Positions 1 through 8,333 of a stretch of DNA of 64,000 nt are shown here, piece after piece; position 1 is the first letter of the stretch, and the number at the start of each line of letters is the position of its first letter. Under the pieces are notes generated by a model. It had not been told where the DNA came from. It saw nothing but the letters and a program-made list of their open reading frames with translations, and searched no databases. The translations under genes and the position numbers were made by a program. Origin of the DNA: WJMD01 sp964596015 (GTDB taxonomy: Bacteria > Joyebacterota > Joyebacteria > Joyebacterales > Joyebacteraceae); assembly GCA_964596015.1 (NCBI GenBank), contig CAZQSB010000007.1:1-64000 (forward strand). The letters run 5' to 3'.

Positions 1-1204
1 GAAGCCCGTACCGCGACCGGTTGACCGCGTCGATCGCCTCATCGAGCGTCGCGAACGGTCGTACGGCCATGATCGGCGCGAACGCTTCGTCGCGCCACAC
101 TCTCGTCTCTTCCGGCGGCCGGACGACGACCGCGGGGTCGAGATAGGCGCCGCGGCGGCTCCCGCCCGTCGCCAGCTCCGCCCCGGCGCCCACGGCCTGC
201 TCGATCCAGAGCTCGGCTCGCTCGGCCTCCGCGGACGTGATCATCGGTCCGACGTCCGTGTCGGGGTCGAGCTGGTAGCCGACCCTGAGGGAGGCGGCGC
301 GTTCGGTCGCTGCCGAGACGAAGGCCTCGAAGAGCGATTCGTGCACGAGCACGCGCTGAACTGAAATGCAGACCTGTCCGGCCAGAGCGTACGACCCGAG
401 GGCGACGCGCTCGACCGCCGCCTCGATGTCGGTCGATGATGTCAGGATGACGGCGGAGTTGGAACCGAGCTCCATCGCGGTCTTCTTGAGGCCGGCCTTC
501 CGCTGGATGGCCAGGCCGACCGCGGCGCTTCCCGTGAAGGTGACCATCCTCGGGCGCGGGTCCTCGACGAGCGCGCCTCCCACGTCGCTCCCCTCCCCCA
601 CGACGACCGACAGAGCTTCGGGCGGCAGACCGGCGTCGTACAGGAGACGCCCCAGCTTGAGGTCGGTGACGGGAGTCGCCGACGCCGGCTTCAGCACGAC
701 GGCGTTACCGCCGGCGAGCGCCGGGGCCACCTTGTGGGCCGCCAGATTGAGGGGGAAGTTGAACGGCGTGATCGCGACGACGATCCCGAGCGGGACCCTG
801 AGAGCGAACCCGAATCGGCCCGAACCGGTCGGGGCGGCGTCGAAGGGGACGATCTCGCCACAGAGACGTCTCGCCTCCTCCGAGGCCACGGCGAAGGTCT
901 CGACGGCCCGCGCGACCTCGCTTCTCGCCTCACGGAGCGTCTTCCCGACCTCCGATGCGAGACTGGTCGCGAGTTCCTCCGACCTCTCCTCGATGAGCTC
1001 GGACGCGCGTCTCAGGAGGCGGGACCGGTCGTATCTCGACATCCGCTCCATGATGCGGGCGCCGCGCTCGGCCGCGGCGAGCGCGGACAGGGCCTCCGCG
1101 GGTGTGACGCAGGTCACCTCCTCGACGACATCGCCGTTCCCCGGGTCAAGCACGCTGAGCACGCGCCCGGTACCCGTCTCGTCGCCGGCGATGAGGGACC
1201 TCAC
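1..1204 (-). CDS. Aldehyde dehydrogenase family protein (partial, C-terminus off the window)
   Basis: NAD(P)-dependent aldehyde dehydrogenase, oxidising an aldehyde to its acid; the substrate cannot be told. About 401 residues are present and the last part runs off the left edge. The protein shows the ALDH order: ITPFNFPLNLAAHKVAPAL (N169-type Asn and cofactor-binding Lys in VLKPAS), the glycine-rich VTFTGSAAVG, the general-base Glu in MELGSNSAV and the nucleophile Cys in AGQVCISVQRV. The start is a GTG whose last two bases overlap the stop of the upstream Clp-like gene (GTGA), so the two are translationally coupled. The start MRSLIAGDE fits the usual ALDH N-terminus. The track of long plus-strand frames here is antisense shadow. 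Confidence 0.9.
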   Translation of the reverse strand, partial: MRSLIAGDETGTGRVLSVLDPGNGDVVEEVTCVTPAEALSALAAAERGARIMERMSRYDRSRLLRRASELIEERSEELATSLASEVGKTLREARSEVARAVETFAVASEEARRLCGEIVPFDAAPTGSGRFGFALRVPLGIVVAITPFNFPLNLAAHKVAPALAGGNAVVLKPASATPVTDLKLGRLLYDAGLPPEALSVVVGEGSDVGGALVEDPRPRMVTFTGSAAVGLAIQRKAGLKKTAMELGSNSAVILTSSTDIEAAVERVALGSYALAGQVCISVQRVLVHESLFEAFVSAATERAASLRVGYQLDPDTDVGPMITSAEAERAELWIEQAVGAGAELATGGSRRGAYLDPAVVVRPPEETRVWRDEAFAPIMAVRPFATLDEAIDAVNRSRYGL

Positions 1205-3102
1205 GAAGCCTCCGTCCCGGGGCCGACCTCGATGTCGCCCTCGACCGTCGTCACCGACACCGAGCCGACGCCGGGGCGCGCCAGGAGAAACCTGGCGAGC
1301 GGCTTGAGAACGAGACCCTCGACCGTCCGGCCGAGGTTCCTTGCGCCGTACTCGCGGCTGTGTCCCTTCTCGACGAGCCGCGCCACGGCCGATTCGCTGA
1401 CGGTGAGCTGGATCGAGCGCTGTGACAGGCGGCGCGCTATGTCCTCGAGGTGAAGCTGCACGATCTCACTGAGGGAGTCGTTCGTGAGATGGTCGAACAG
1501 TAGAACCTCATCGACGCCGTCCATGAACTCCGGGGGAAAGAACCGCTCGACCGCCTCGCGCACGTCCTCGAGGTCGCGGTCCCTGTTCGCCCGCTCGGGC
1601 GTCCCGAAGCCGACGGCCCCCGGCTCGTTCGCCACCACGGGACGTATGTTCTCCGAGTTCGTCGTCATGATGATGGTCACGTGGCTGAAGGAAACGGTCG
1701 TCCCCGACGCGTCCGCCACCGAGCCGTTGCGGAAGAGCTGCATCAGCATGACCGCCACGTCGCTGTTCGTCCGTTCGATGTTCTCGAATACGACGACGCA
1801 GTGGGGGTGGGCGGCCACGGGTGTCGTGAGATCGCCCTTGTAGTCGACGTCTGCCACCTTGAGACCGACGAGCCGCGGAAGGGCGTCGTCGTCGCTGTAA
1901 CGCGCCATGTTGAACTCGAAGAGAACCGCCTCGCCGCCGTAGAGCTCGTCGGCCAGCACGCGGGCAGTCTCGCTCTTCCCGACGCCCGGAGGGCCCACGA
2001 AGAGGAAGACCCCGTCCGGTCTGCCCGGCCTCGCGTCGAGCCCGAGCTTCGCTACCCGGATGACGTCGGCCAGCTTCCTGATGCAGTGGTCCTGCCCCTT
2101 GATGCGCCGTGCCATCGCTTCCTCGAGACCGAGCAGCTCCCGGTCCTGTCCCGGGCGGGCGAGCTTCGCCGCCGGGATGCCGACCCAGTCCGAGAGGACC
2201 TCGGTCACGTCCGCGCGAGTGACCCCGGCGTCGCGACCGTCGAGCGTCTTCCTGAGCTCCGCGCGGGCCGCGGCCCGGTCGATGAGCGCCTCCGCCTTGC
2301 CCGGGAGCACGAGCTCACGGATGTAGTAGCTCGACAGGTCGACGGCGGCCTCCACGGCGTCCCGTCCGATCTCGATGCCGTGGAACTCAGCCAGCTCGGC
2401 CGCGGGGACAAGAAGCAGCTCGATCGCGGCATCTCGTTGGGGCTCCGGAACCGCGACGGGCACAAGCAGGGATACGCACCACGGCATCGTCCCGGAGGCG
2501 TCCCTCAGAAGCTCTGGCGTCGTGCTCCCGAGAAGATAGAGGCCGGGCTGCCGGCAGCCCATTTCGATGGCGTAGGCCGCGTTCGTGAGGCCCTCTCCCC
2601 GACCCACGCCGCCCATGAAGTGAGTGATGCCGTCGATGAAGAGCAGGACGTCGTCGCGCACGGCCGCCTCGCGCAGCGAGGCGAAGACGATCTTCTCGAA
2701 GTCGCCGGGCTGCTTCAGGCTTGCGAGCACGCGGTGGAAGGGAAGCTCGATGACGCGACGCCCCGCCAGACGGGCGGGCACTCGGCCGGCCGCCACGTGG
2801 CGCGCGATCTCGGCGACGAGAGCGCGCTTCCCGACCCCCTCGGGGCCCACCAGAACCGCCGAGTGGCCGTAGCGCCGTCCGAGGATCTCCTTCAGGCGCC
2901 GAAGTTCCGCTTCCCACAGCCCGCCGTCGAGGGCGGACTCCCTTGCCTGGAGCGCCTGCTCCGTGAGGTCGATGCCGAGGGTATCGAGGACGCTCTTCTC
3001 GCGAGGCGCCGAAGCCGCCCCGCTCCCGTCCGAGTCGGAGGCCGAACCGTCCGGCGTGTCATCTCCACGCCCCGACACTTCGGCGTCCGGCGCTTCCATC
3101 AT
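1201..3102 (-). CDS. Divergent Clp-type (ClpA/B/C-like) two-ring AAA+ protein with degraded catalytic motifs
   Basis: A 633-residue protein with two AAA+ modules in the ClpA/B/C arrangement, but without a Clp N-domain or the coiled-coil M domain. The first 35 residues are Asp/Ser-rich and probably disordered. D1 has Walker A GPEGVGKR (86-93), but Walker B is LLFIDG (D157, then Gly instead of catalytic Glu), and the ERRF-type arginine fingers are replaced by GTMPWCVSLL. D2 has Walker A GPPGVGKS (370-377), Walker B VVVFEN (440-441, E-N instead of D-E), and FMDGVDE where NRIDE normally carries the arginine finger. Sensor-2 GAR is kept (586-588). The start is the first of two ATGs, overlapping the cvpA stop (ATGA), with AGGGGAG 7 bases upstream. 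It probably binds ATP but hydrolyses it poorly. A scaffold or regulatory role is inference. Confidence 0.85.
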   Translation of the reverse strand: MMEAPDAEVSGRGDDTPDGSASDSDGSGAASAPREKSVLDTLGIDLTEQALQARESALDGGLWEAELRRLKEILGRRYGHSAVLVGPEGVGKRALVAEIARHVAAGRVPARLAGRRVIELPFHRVLASLKQPGDFEKIVFASLREAAVRDDVLLFIDGITHFMGGVGRGEGLTNAAYAIEMGCRQPGLYLLGSTTPELLRDASGTMPWCVSLLVPVAVPEPQRDAAIELLLVPAAELAEFHGIEIGRDAVEAAVDLSSYYIRELVLPGKAEALIDRAAARAELRKTLDGRDAGVTRADVTEVLSDWVGIPAAKLARPGQDRELLGLEEAMARRIKGQDHCIRKLADVIRVAKLGLDARPGRPDGVFLFVGPPGVGKSETARVLADELYGGEAVLFEFNMARYSDDDALPRLVGLKVADVDYKGDLTTPVAAHPHCVVVFENIERTNSDVAVMLMQLFRNGSVADASGTTVSFSHVTIIMTTNSENIRPVVANEPGAVGFGTPERANRDRDLEDVREAVERFFPPEFMDGVDEVLLFDHLTNDSLSEIVQLHLEDIARRLSQRSIQLTVSESAVARLVEKGHSREYGARNLGRTVEGLVLKPLARFLLARPGVGSVSVTTVEGDIEVGPGTEAS

Positions 3103-3701
3103 ATGGAGACTCCCCTCGGGTTCCGCGTCGTCTCCGGCTCGTGGCCGACCGACCGGACGAGCCGCTCTCTCTTCGACTGCGCGCGCTCCCACCGCAGCCG
3201 CAGCTTGAGATAGCCGTCCTCGAAGAGCTCTCGCGCCTCGCTCGGCACCAACGCGACGATGCCGTCGGTGACGCGGAGGACCTGGGGCGCGAGCGACGAG
3301 TCGATGATCGCCTTGTTCTCGCCGAAGCCCGCCATCACGGCCAGAAGCAGAAGCAGCCCCGCAACGATGGCCGACATGACGAAGCCCAGAAGACCGCCGG
3401 CAAGACGGTCGAGCCACCCGAGCGACACGAGTCTGAGGGCCCGGGCGACCGCCGCGGCTATGAGCCCCACGACGATGACGACGACGATGAAGATGAGGAT
3501 GAACGCCACGATGGCCGGCGCTCTGTCGCCCGGTATGAACCCCAGGAACGAAGCCGCTACCTGTCCATGATACGTGGCCGCAAGCAGGATGGCGAGAGCG
3601 AGACCGACCAACCCCAGAAGGCACCGGACGAAGCCCCTGGCGATGCCGCCGACGATCCCGATGAGGAGGACGATGAGGATGACAAGATCAACACCGTTCA
3701 T
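3099..3701 (-). CDS. cvpA: CvpA family membrane protein
   Basis: Small inner-membrane protein of the CvpA (colicin V production) family, 200 residues. It begins MNGVDLVILIVLLIGIVGG, and hydrophobic segments lie at about 4-25, 28-46, 62-90 and 102-125, followed by a charged cytoplasmic tail. The Gly/Ala-rich helices and GFVRCLLGLVG match the family. In enterobacteria CvpA affects colicin V export and bile/envelope tolerance; its biochemical role is unknown. SD GGGAGGTG precedes the ATG by 5 bases. It is the first gene of an operon with the Clp-like ATPase and an aldehyde dehydrogenase, with start-stop overlaps at both junctions. A consensus-spaced promoter lies just upstream. Confidence 0.88.
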   Translation of the reverse strand: MNGVDLVILIVLLIGIVGGIARGFVRCLLGLVGLALAILLAATYHGQVAASFLGFIPGDRAPAIVAFILIFIVVVIVVGLIAAAVARALRLVSLGWLDRLAGGLLGFVMSAIVAGLLLLLAVMAGFGENKAIIDSSLAPQVLRVTDGIVALVPSEARELFEDGYLKLRLRWERAQSKRERLVRSVGHEPETTRNPRGVSI

Positions 3702-3754
3702 GGGACACCTCCCAGAGACCGGTCAAGCTGCCAGGCCGCGTCCGGATGCGACGT

Positions 3755-3783
3755 ACGCTAGCACCGGCCTGCGGCCGTGTCAA
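3755..3783 (-). promoter_or_regulatory. Sigma-70-type promoter of the cvpA-clp-ALDH operon
   Basis: On the minus strand, TTGACA (3778-3783) lies 17 bases from TAGCGT (3755-3760), preceded by TG at the extended -10 position. Transcription would start near 3748, about 47 bases before the cvpA ATG. The -35 is perfect and the -10 weak (3/6), partly offset by the TG. Confidence 0.6.
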
Positions 3784-3881
3784 GCGGAGCGTCCCGTCTT
3801 CGGCGCGTCGTACGGAATGTGTCCGAAAGGGCGACCGGACGGCGTCCTGAGCTCTCGGGAGGTGGTTCCGGCGTGCGGCTT

Positions 3882-6056
3882 CTACCGCAGGACGACCATG
3901 CGCCCGGTGCGGCGCTCGGCGGCGGTCGTGAGGGCGTAGAGGTAGCAGCCCGAGGCCACGTGGTGTCCGGAGTCGTCGCGACCGTCCCAGACGACCTCGT
4001 GCGGACCAGCAGGCAGCTCGTCGCACACGAGCGACCGCACGACCCGCCCCGAGACGTCGTGGATGGTGAGCGTCGTCGGCGTGCTCCCCCACCGCTCGTC
4101 GTCCGCGATCTCGAAGGCGATGGTGGTTCTGCCGCGCACCGGATTGGGACTCGGGGGATACAGCACCGTCCTCGATGTCGAAGGCGCCGGCGCGGTCGCG
4201 CGGGCCGTCCCGATGACGCGCTCGCCGGCGCCGTCGGCGACAACCAGCCGGTAGACGTAGGTCTCGCCGGGCACGGCGTCCCTGTCGACGTACATCGCCC
4301 GACCGGACCCGTCCCGTTCGATCGGTCCGATGATGACATCATCGCCGCGCTCGTCGAAACGCACGAGCTCCATCGACAGGTCGTCTGCGACCTCCGGGAC
4401 CGTCCACGAGAGGGCCAGCAGCCCGTCCGGCTCATTGACCATGAGCAGTATAGACAGGTCGCTCCCCATAGCTGTCGTGACTTCTATCGGACGAGACAGC
4501 TGACCCTCACAGTGGAGTTCATCGATCGGTGCCACGTAGTACCTGTACCGTCCATCATCGGACGCGGTCGCGTCCGAGTAGGTGGTCGACTCGACGACGT
4601 CCAGCAGCCGGCGGTCGGAGTACTCCGACCCTCGTGAGTCCTCACGATACACGCTGTAGCAGGTCGCTCCGGGAACCTCCTCCCAGTGAAGCGTCACGCC
4701 CCCTCTCTCGGGGGCGCTGTAGGCGGCGTTGGCGACGCCGAGCAGGAGCCTGCCGCGTCCGACGAGGATCTCGCCTGAGGCGCCGTCGACCGTCACGTGC
4801 TGCATGACGCTGCTTTGAGGATAGAACTCACCGTTCCAGCTCTGGCTTTCGAAGTACCATCCTCCGAGGTCGACCGTTTGCGAGAAGGCGCTGGGATTGA
4901 CGATCGCGACGCCCTTCGAGAACCGGCGAAGCTTGATCATGTCGCCCAGGTCGATCCAGCCCGCGTCACCCGGGTAGGCCGATACGCTGACGGCTTCGCC
5001 GACAGGCTCGCCGAGGTCGATGTCGTAGAGCTCGTGCCACCAGAGCTGGCTGTGACACGGAAGGCCCGCGCCGCCGTCGAACGAGAAGTAGCCGTCGCCG
5101 AAGACCAGCGTGCTCGTGAGACCGAGTCTGAGCTCACGCTCCGCGCGGCTCGACGGGATCGGACCGCACGGCGTGGCCGCCTCCTCCCAGATCGAGTTGA
5201 TGATGTTGATCGCGGGAGAGGCGTAGCGCCCGTCGAGTGTCCGATAGCCGTGCTCCATGTCGAGGATGTTGTCCAGCCAGCCTCCGTGCATCTCCGGGAA
5301 GTTCTCGCGGGTACCGCCGTTGCAGTGCTCGTAGAGGGTGTTGTTCCCGTTCGTCACGATGGCGTAGTCGCGGCCTGCGAGCTCCCGAAGCCGGGCTACG
5401 GCGATCTCGAGCCCTTCCCGCCACGAGTCGTTCAGTATGCCCGGGTCGTCTGCGATGCCGTTGCGGTTCGCGTCGATGGAACCGTTCACCCATCCGACAC
5501 GGTCCCAGCAGCAGTCGAGATAGACGCCGTCCCAGATGCCTCCCGGCCCGAGCTTCTCGTGGATGTACTCTGGAAGCCACTCGCAGAGCATCCGACCCTC
5601 GCTGTCGGGCTCACACATGGTCGTCAGGTTGAGCATCGTCGCAGGGAAGCCCGGACGTACGGGACGGCCGGCGGAGTCGTACAGCCACCAGTCTTCGAAC
5701 TCGATCTTCTGCAGAAGGTCGCCGTTGATCGGCGGGTCCTCATAGCCACCGTGGTAGGAGATCGCGATGTGGGCGAGGATCGTGATGTCGGGATTGTGCT
5801 CGCGGAGCTCCATGACCTCCGCGCGGTGCAGGTCCTCGGCGCGCTTCCCGAGGACGACGACGTCCCATCTCGCGAGCTTCTCGAGGTCGGTCTGCGCGAG
5901 CGAACCGAAGTAGATGTTGGCGAGCCGCGGGTATCCGCCGGCCGAGACGACCGTCGGCAGCGCGAGCACCGCCAGTGTCAGGGCCAGGGCGAACCACAGG
6001 ACCAGAGCGCCCGCACCCGTTCTCCGCTCCGCCACCGCCTGAGCGCTCCGCGCCAT
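3882..6056 (-). CDS. Secreted putative glycoside hydrolase (GHL15-like) with C-terminal sorting domain
   Basis: A 724-residue exported protein. Start MARSAQ is chosen because GGAGGTGA sits about 5 bases upstream; the signal peptide runs to about residue 39 (LALPTVVSAG). Residues about 45-400 resemble the putative TIM-barrel hydrolase family GHL15 (LANIYFGSL, WDVVVLG, GVYLDCCWDR, IVTNGNNTLYEHCNGG, GLTSTLVFGDGYFSFD), with Asp/Glu clusters that could be catalytic. Two fibronectin-III-like stretches follow (about 470-620). The end is a FlgD/Por-type sorting domain (YPPSPNPVRG, IHDVSGRVVRSL, WDGRDDSGHHVASGCYLYAL), known in the FCB group for delivery through the outer membrane. Two sigma-54-like elements precede it. 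Substrate unknown; a link to the nearby polysaccharide genes is inference. Confidence 0.75.
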   Translation of the reverse strand: MARSAQAVAERRTGAGALVLWFALALTLAVLALPTVVSAGGYPRLANIYFGSLAQTDLEKLARWDVVVLGKRAEDLHRAEVMELREHNPDITILAHIAISYHGGYEDPPINGDLLQKIEFEDWWLYDSAGRPVRPGFPATMLNLTTMCEPDSEGRMLCEWLPEYIHEKLGPGGIWDGVYLDCCWDRVGWVNGSIDANRNGIADDPGILNDSWREGLEIAVARLRELAGRDYAIVTNGNNTLYEHCNGGTRENFPEMHGGWLDNILDMEHGYRTLDGRYASPAINIINSIWEEAATPCGPIPSSRAERELRLGLTSTLVFGDGYFSFDGGAGLPCHSQLWWHELYDIDLGEPVGEAVSVSAYPGDAGWIDLGDMIKLRRFSKGVAIVNPSAFSQTVDLGGWYFESQSWNGEFYPQSSVMQHVTVDGASGEILVGRGRLLLGVANAAYSAPERGGVTLHWEEVPGATCYSVYREDSRGSEYSDRRLLDVVESTTYSDATASDDGRYRYYVAPIDELHCEGQLSRPIEVTTAMGSDLSILLMVNEPDGLLALSWTVPEVADDLSMELVRFDERGDDVIIGPIERDGSGRAMYVDRDAVPGETYVYRLVVADGAGERVIGTARATAPAPSTSRTVLYPPSPNPVRGRTTIAFEIADDERWGSTPTTLTIHDVSGRVVRSLVCDELPAGPHEVVWDGRDDSGHHVASGCYLYALTTAAERRTGRMVVLR

Positions 6057-6092
6057 TCCTTCACCTCCGTCGTTCACCTGACCTCGATGACT

Positions 6093-6108
6093 CGCAACTG
6101 TCATGCCA
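6093..6108 (-). promoter_or_regulatory. Second (proximal) sigma-54-type -24/-12 element upstream of the secreted hydrolase
   Basis: Minus-strand TGGCATGACAGTTGCG fits TGGCAYRN4TTGCW except for the last base. It lies 19 bases downstream of the distal copy. The start site would be near 6082, about 26 bases before the ATG at 6056. Confidence 0.55.
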
Positions 6109-6111
6109 GAC

Positions 6112-6127
6112 TGCAAGTCTTATGCCA
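6112..6127 (-). promoter_or_regulatory. Distal sigma-54-type -24/-12 element upstream of the secreted hydrolase
   Basis: Minus-strand TGGCATAAGACTTGCA matches the sigma-54 consensus TGGCAYRN4TTGCW at every defined position. The start site would be near 6101. Expression would need RpoN and an enhancer-binding protein, neither of which is in the window. Confidence 0.65.
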
Positions 6128-6145
6128 CGAGGCAAGTAACACGAG

Positions 6146-6173
6146 CGGCGAAGAAGCCCTTGCTGCGGGGCTT
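6146..6173 (-). terminator. Possible terminator of the tRNA operon
   Basis: On the minus strand AAGCCC pairs with GGGCTT across an 8-base loop and is followed by CTTCG rather than a clean T-run. It lies about 105 bases after tRNA-Leu and before the sigma-54 elements. Weak as an intrinsic terminator. Confidence 0.35.
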
Positions 6174-6278
6174 TCGTCATGGAGCGGACACGCACGGCAA
6201 AGGGGAATCTGCTGGCTCTCGACGGGGAGAGACGTGCCGGGGCCTCCGGCTCGGATCCGGGCGGACCGAAGTGAAGGC

Positions 6279-6369
6279 TGGTGCCGGGGGCCGGGATCGA
6301 ACCGGCACGAGGCCGTCAGGCCTCAACGGATTTTAAGTCCGATGCGTCTACCAGTTTCGCCACCCCGGC
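6279..6369 (-). tRNA. tRNA-Leu (anticodon TAA)
   Basis: Class II tRNA with a long variable arm. Acceptor GCCGGGG pairs with CCCCGGC, discriminator is A, and CCA is encoded (6279-6281). The anticodon loop reads ACTTAAAAT, giving TAA (UAA). The T-arm GGTTCGATCC is standard. It is third in the Gly-Cys-Leu operon. Confidence 0.96.
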
Positions 6370-6454
6370 AGGGCGGGAAAGCAGAACCGCCGGCACCTCA
6401 GGGGGACCCGAGGATCCCGGGGAGCCGGCGGTCTTGGCTGGCCGTTCGCGGTGC

Positions 6455-6529
6455 TGGAGGCGGCGACCGGATTCGAACCGGTGATCAAGGATTTGCAATC
6501 CTCTGCCTTAGCCACTTGGCTACGCCGCC
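6455..6529 (-). tRNA. tRNA-Cys (anticodon GCA)
   Basis: Acceptor GGCGGCG pairs with CGCCGCC, discriminator is U as usual for Cys, and CCA is encoded. The anticodon loop ATTGCAAAT gives GCA. The T-arm is GGTTCGAATCC. It is the middle gene of the tRNA operon. Confidence 0.96.
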
Positions 6530-6580
6530 TGTCGTGAGAACAGGGGACGTGAAAGACCGCCCCCTGCCCTCGCTGCTATC

Positions 6581-6655
6581 TGGAGCGGGAAACGGGGCTC
6601 GAACCCGCGACATCCACCTTGGCAAGGTGGCGCTCTACCACTGAGCTATTCCCGC
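6581..6655 (-). tRNA. tRNA-Gly (anticodon GCC)
   Basis: Acceptor GCGGGAA pairs with TTCCCGC, discriminator U, CCA encoded. The anticodon loop CTTGCCAAG gives GCC. First of three tandem tRNAs, 13 bases after the predicted transcription start. The Gly-Cys-Leu order is the same as E. coli glyW-cysT-leuZ. Confidence 0.96.
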
Positions 6656-6674
6656 ATTATGCGCTCAACTCCGG

Positions 6675-6703
6675 AGTATAATCACTGACGCGGGGGGTGT
6701 CAA
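6675..6703 (-). promoter_or_regulatory. Strong sigma-70 promoter of the tRNA-Gly/Cys/Leu operon
   Basis: Minus-strand TTGACA (6698-6703), 17-base spacer, TATACT (6675-6680, 5/6). The predicted start near 6668 is about 13 bases upstream of the mature tRNA-Gly 5' end. A GC-rich CCCCCCG tract follows the -35. Confidence 0.85.
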
Positions 6704-6782
6704 GTCGCTTCCCCGCGCCGACATGCGGCGCCTGAGGATCCGTCCTGACGTGGCTCCGCCGACCTCTCGAGAGGCCCGCTAC

Positions 6783-8273
6783 TCACCTGTTTCCGGCGGC
6801 TTCCAGCGCCCGGGCGTAGACCTCCTCGTAGCGCTCCGCCGAGACGGCCCAGCCGAAGTCGGCCGCCATGCCGCGTTCGATGATCCGGGACCAGACCGCC
6901 GCGTCGTGGTAGGTCTCGACGGCCCGCCGGACGGCTTCGAGCATCGCCCCGGCGTCGTACTCCTCGAAGACGAAGCCGTTCCCCCGGTCCCCGTCGGGGT
7001 CGTGATCGACCACGGTATCGACGAGTCCTCCGGTGGCACGAACGATCGGCACGGTACCGTACCGGAGGCTGTACATCTGATTGAGTCCGCAGGGCTCGTA
7101 TCGTGACGGCATCAGGAACATGTCCGAGCCAGCCTCGATCCAGTGCGCGAACTCGTTGTTGAACGTGAGGTTCGACGAGACGCGATCGGGATGCCTCTCC
7201 GCCAGTTCGATCAGGAACGCGTGGTACTCAGGCTGCCCGGTTCCCAGGACGACGAGGCTCGCGCCGAGCTTCGGGATCTCATCGCCGACCTCCTTGAGCA
7301 GGTCGAAGCCCTTCTGATCGGCGAGACGCGAGACGATGCCGATGAGCGGCGTCTTGCCGTCCGGCGGGAGTCCCGCTCTCTCGAGCAGCGCGGCCTTGCA
7401 CCTGTGCTTGCCGGACAGGTTCCCCGGACCGTAGCGGGCCGGGATGAGATCGTCGACGGACGGATCCCAGACCGTGTAGTCGACGCCGTTCAGGATGCCG
7501 ACCAGACGACCCTGCTCGCGTCTGGCGGCCAGGACGTCCTCGAGCCCCAGTCCGTACTTCGGAAGACTCGAGATCTCCTCGGCGTAGCGCCGGCTGACGG
7601 TGTTGACGTAGTCGGCCAGTTCGATGCCGACCTTCATGTTGTTGACCGACCCGTGGAACTCGTACGGGCCGCCGGCCTTCGCCAGCGACTCGGGAAGTCC
7701 CAGTCCGGGGAGCCGTGCGGGCTCGAACGCGCCCTGGTAACCAAGGTTGTGAATGCTGAAGAGCGTCCCCGCCCGGGCGAGCCTCTCGTCGTCGGCGTAG
7801 ACCTCGCGAAGATACGCCAGGGTCAGCGCCGTGTGGTGGTCGTTGAGGTGAATGCAGTCCGGCGCAAGATCGAGCGCCAGAACGGCTTCGAGTAACGCCC
7901 GGCTGAAGAGCCCGTAGCGCTCGACCTCGTCCGGATAGCCGTGTCCCGTGGCAGGGTCGACGTAGATGCCCTCGCGGCCGAAGTAGCCTTCATGATCGAC
8001 AAAGTAGGCGGTGACGTCGTCGGCCCCGGGCATGGCGCACTGGAAGAGTCTGCACGCCTCGGTCCCCTCTCCCATCGGAACATCGAGGGTCCCGATGCCT
8101 GGAACCGGCGCGAGACCGTACCGGTCCCGATCGATCGAGGCGTAGGCCGGCAGGAAGACAGACACGTCGTGTCCTCGAGCCGCGATCTCTTTCGACAGCG
8201 CGCCGGCGACGTCGGAGAGCCCTCCGACGCGGGCGAACGGAGCTACCTCGGCAGCGGCGATCACGATCCTCAC
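6783..8273 (-). CDS. glgA: Glycogen synthase, ADP-glucose type (GT5)
   Basis: Transfers glucose from ADP-glucose to the non-reducing end of an alpha-1,4-glucan in the cytoplasm. The length of 496 residues is near the bacterial GlgA norm of about 480. The N-terminal Rossmann half carries VIAAAEVAPFARVGGLSDV, where the KTGGL motif reads RVGGL (Lys replaced by Arg). Other GT5 signatures are HLNDHHTAL, FSIHNLGYQG and, in the C-terminal half, IGIVSRLADQKG, LVVLGTGQ, MPSRYEPCGLNQMYSLRYGT and ATGGLVDTV. GTG start with GGAGG 7 bases upstream. It lies 60 bases after galT and is probably co-transcribed with it. No glgB, glgC or glgP is in the window. Confidence 0.93.
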   Translation of the reverse strand: MRIVIAAAEVAPFARVGGLSDVAGALSKEIAARGHDVSVFLPAYASIDRDRYGLAPVPGIGTLDVPMGEGTEACRLFQCAMPGADDVTAYFVDHEGYFGREGIYVDPATGHGYPDEVERYGLFSRALLEAVLALDLAPDCIHLNDHHTALTLAYLREVYADDERLARAGTLFSIHNLGYQGAFEPARLPGLGLPESLAKAGGPYEFHGSVNNMKVGIELADYVNTVSRRYAEEISSLPKYGLGLEDVLAARREQGRLVGILNGVDYTVWDPSVDDLIPARYGPGNLSGKHRCKAALLERAGLPPDGKTPLIGIVSRLADQKGFDLLKEVGDEIPKLGASLVVLGTGQPEYHAFLIELAERHPDRVSSNLTFNNEFAHWIEAGSDMFLMPSRYEPCGLNQMYSLRYGTVPIVRATGGLVDTVVDHDPDGDRGNGFVFEEYDAGAMLEAVRRAVETYHDAAVWSRIIERGMAADFGWAVSAERYEEVYARALEAAGNR

Positions 8274-8333
8274 GAAGAAACCTCCGGAATCCCGGTCCGG
8301 GTTCGGGCCGCCGTTCGGTCCCGACTCTCCGGG

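Noticed and set aside
6093..6145. Three spaced GCAA...ATGCCA repeats on the plus strand as a possible direct-repeat array.
   Set aside because: Two of the three are explained as tandem sigma-54 elements on the minus strand, and the third is only a partial match; there is no spacer/repeat structure.
6766..6779. Perfect palindrome CCTCTCGAGAGG just after glgA as a terminator.
   Set aside because: No loop or T-run on either strand; too short to assign a function.
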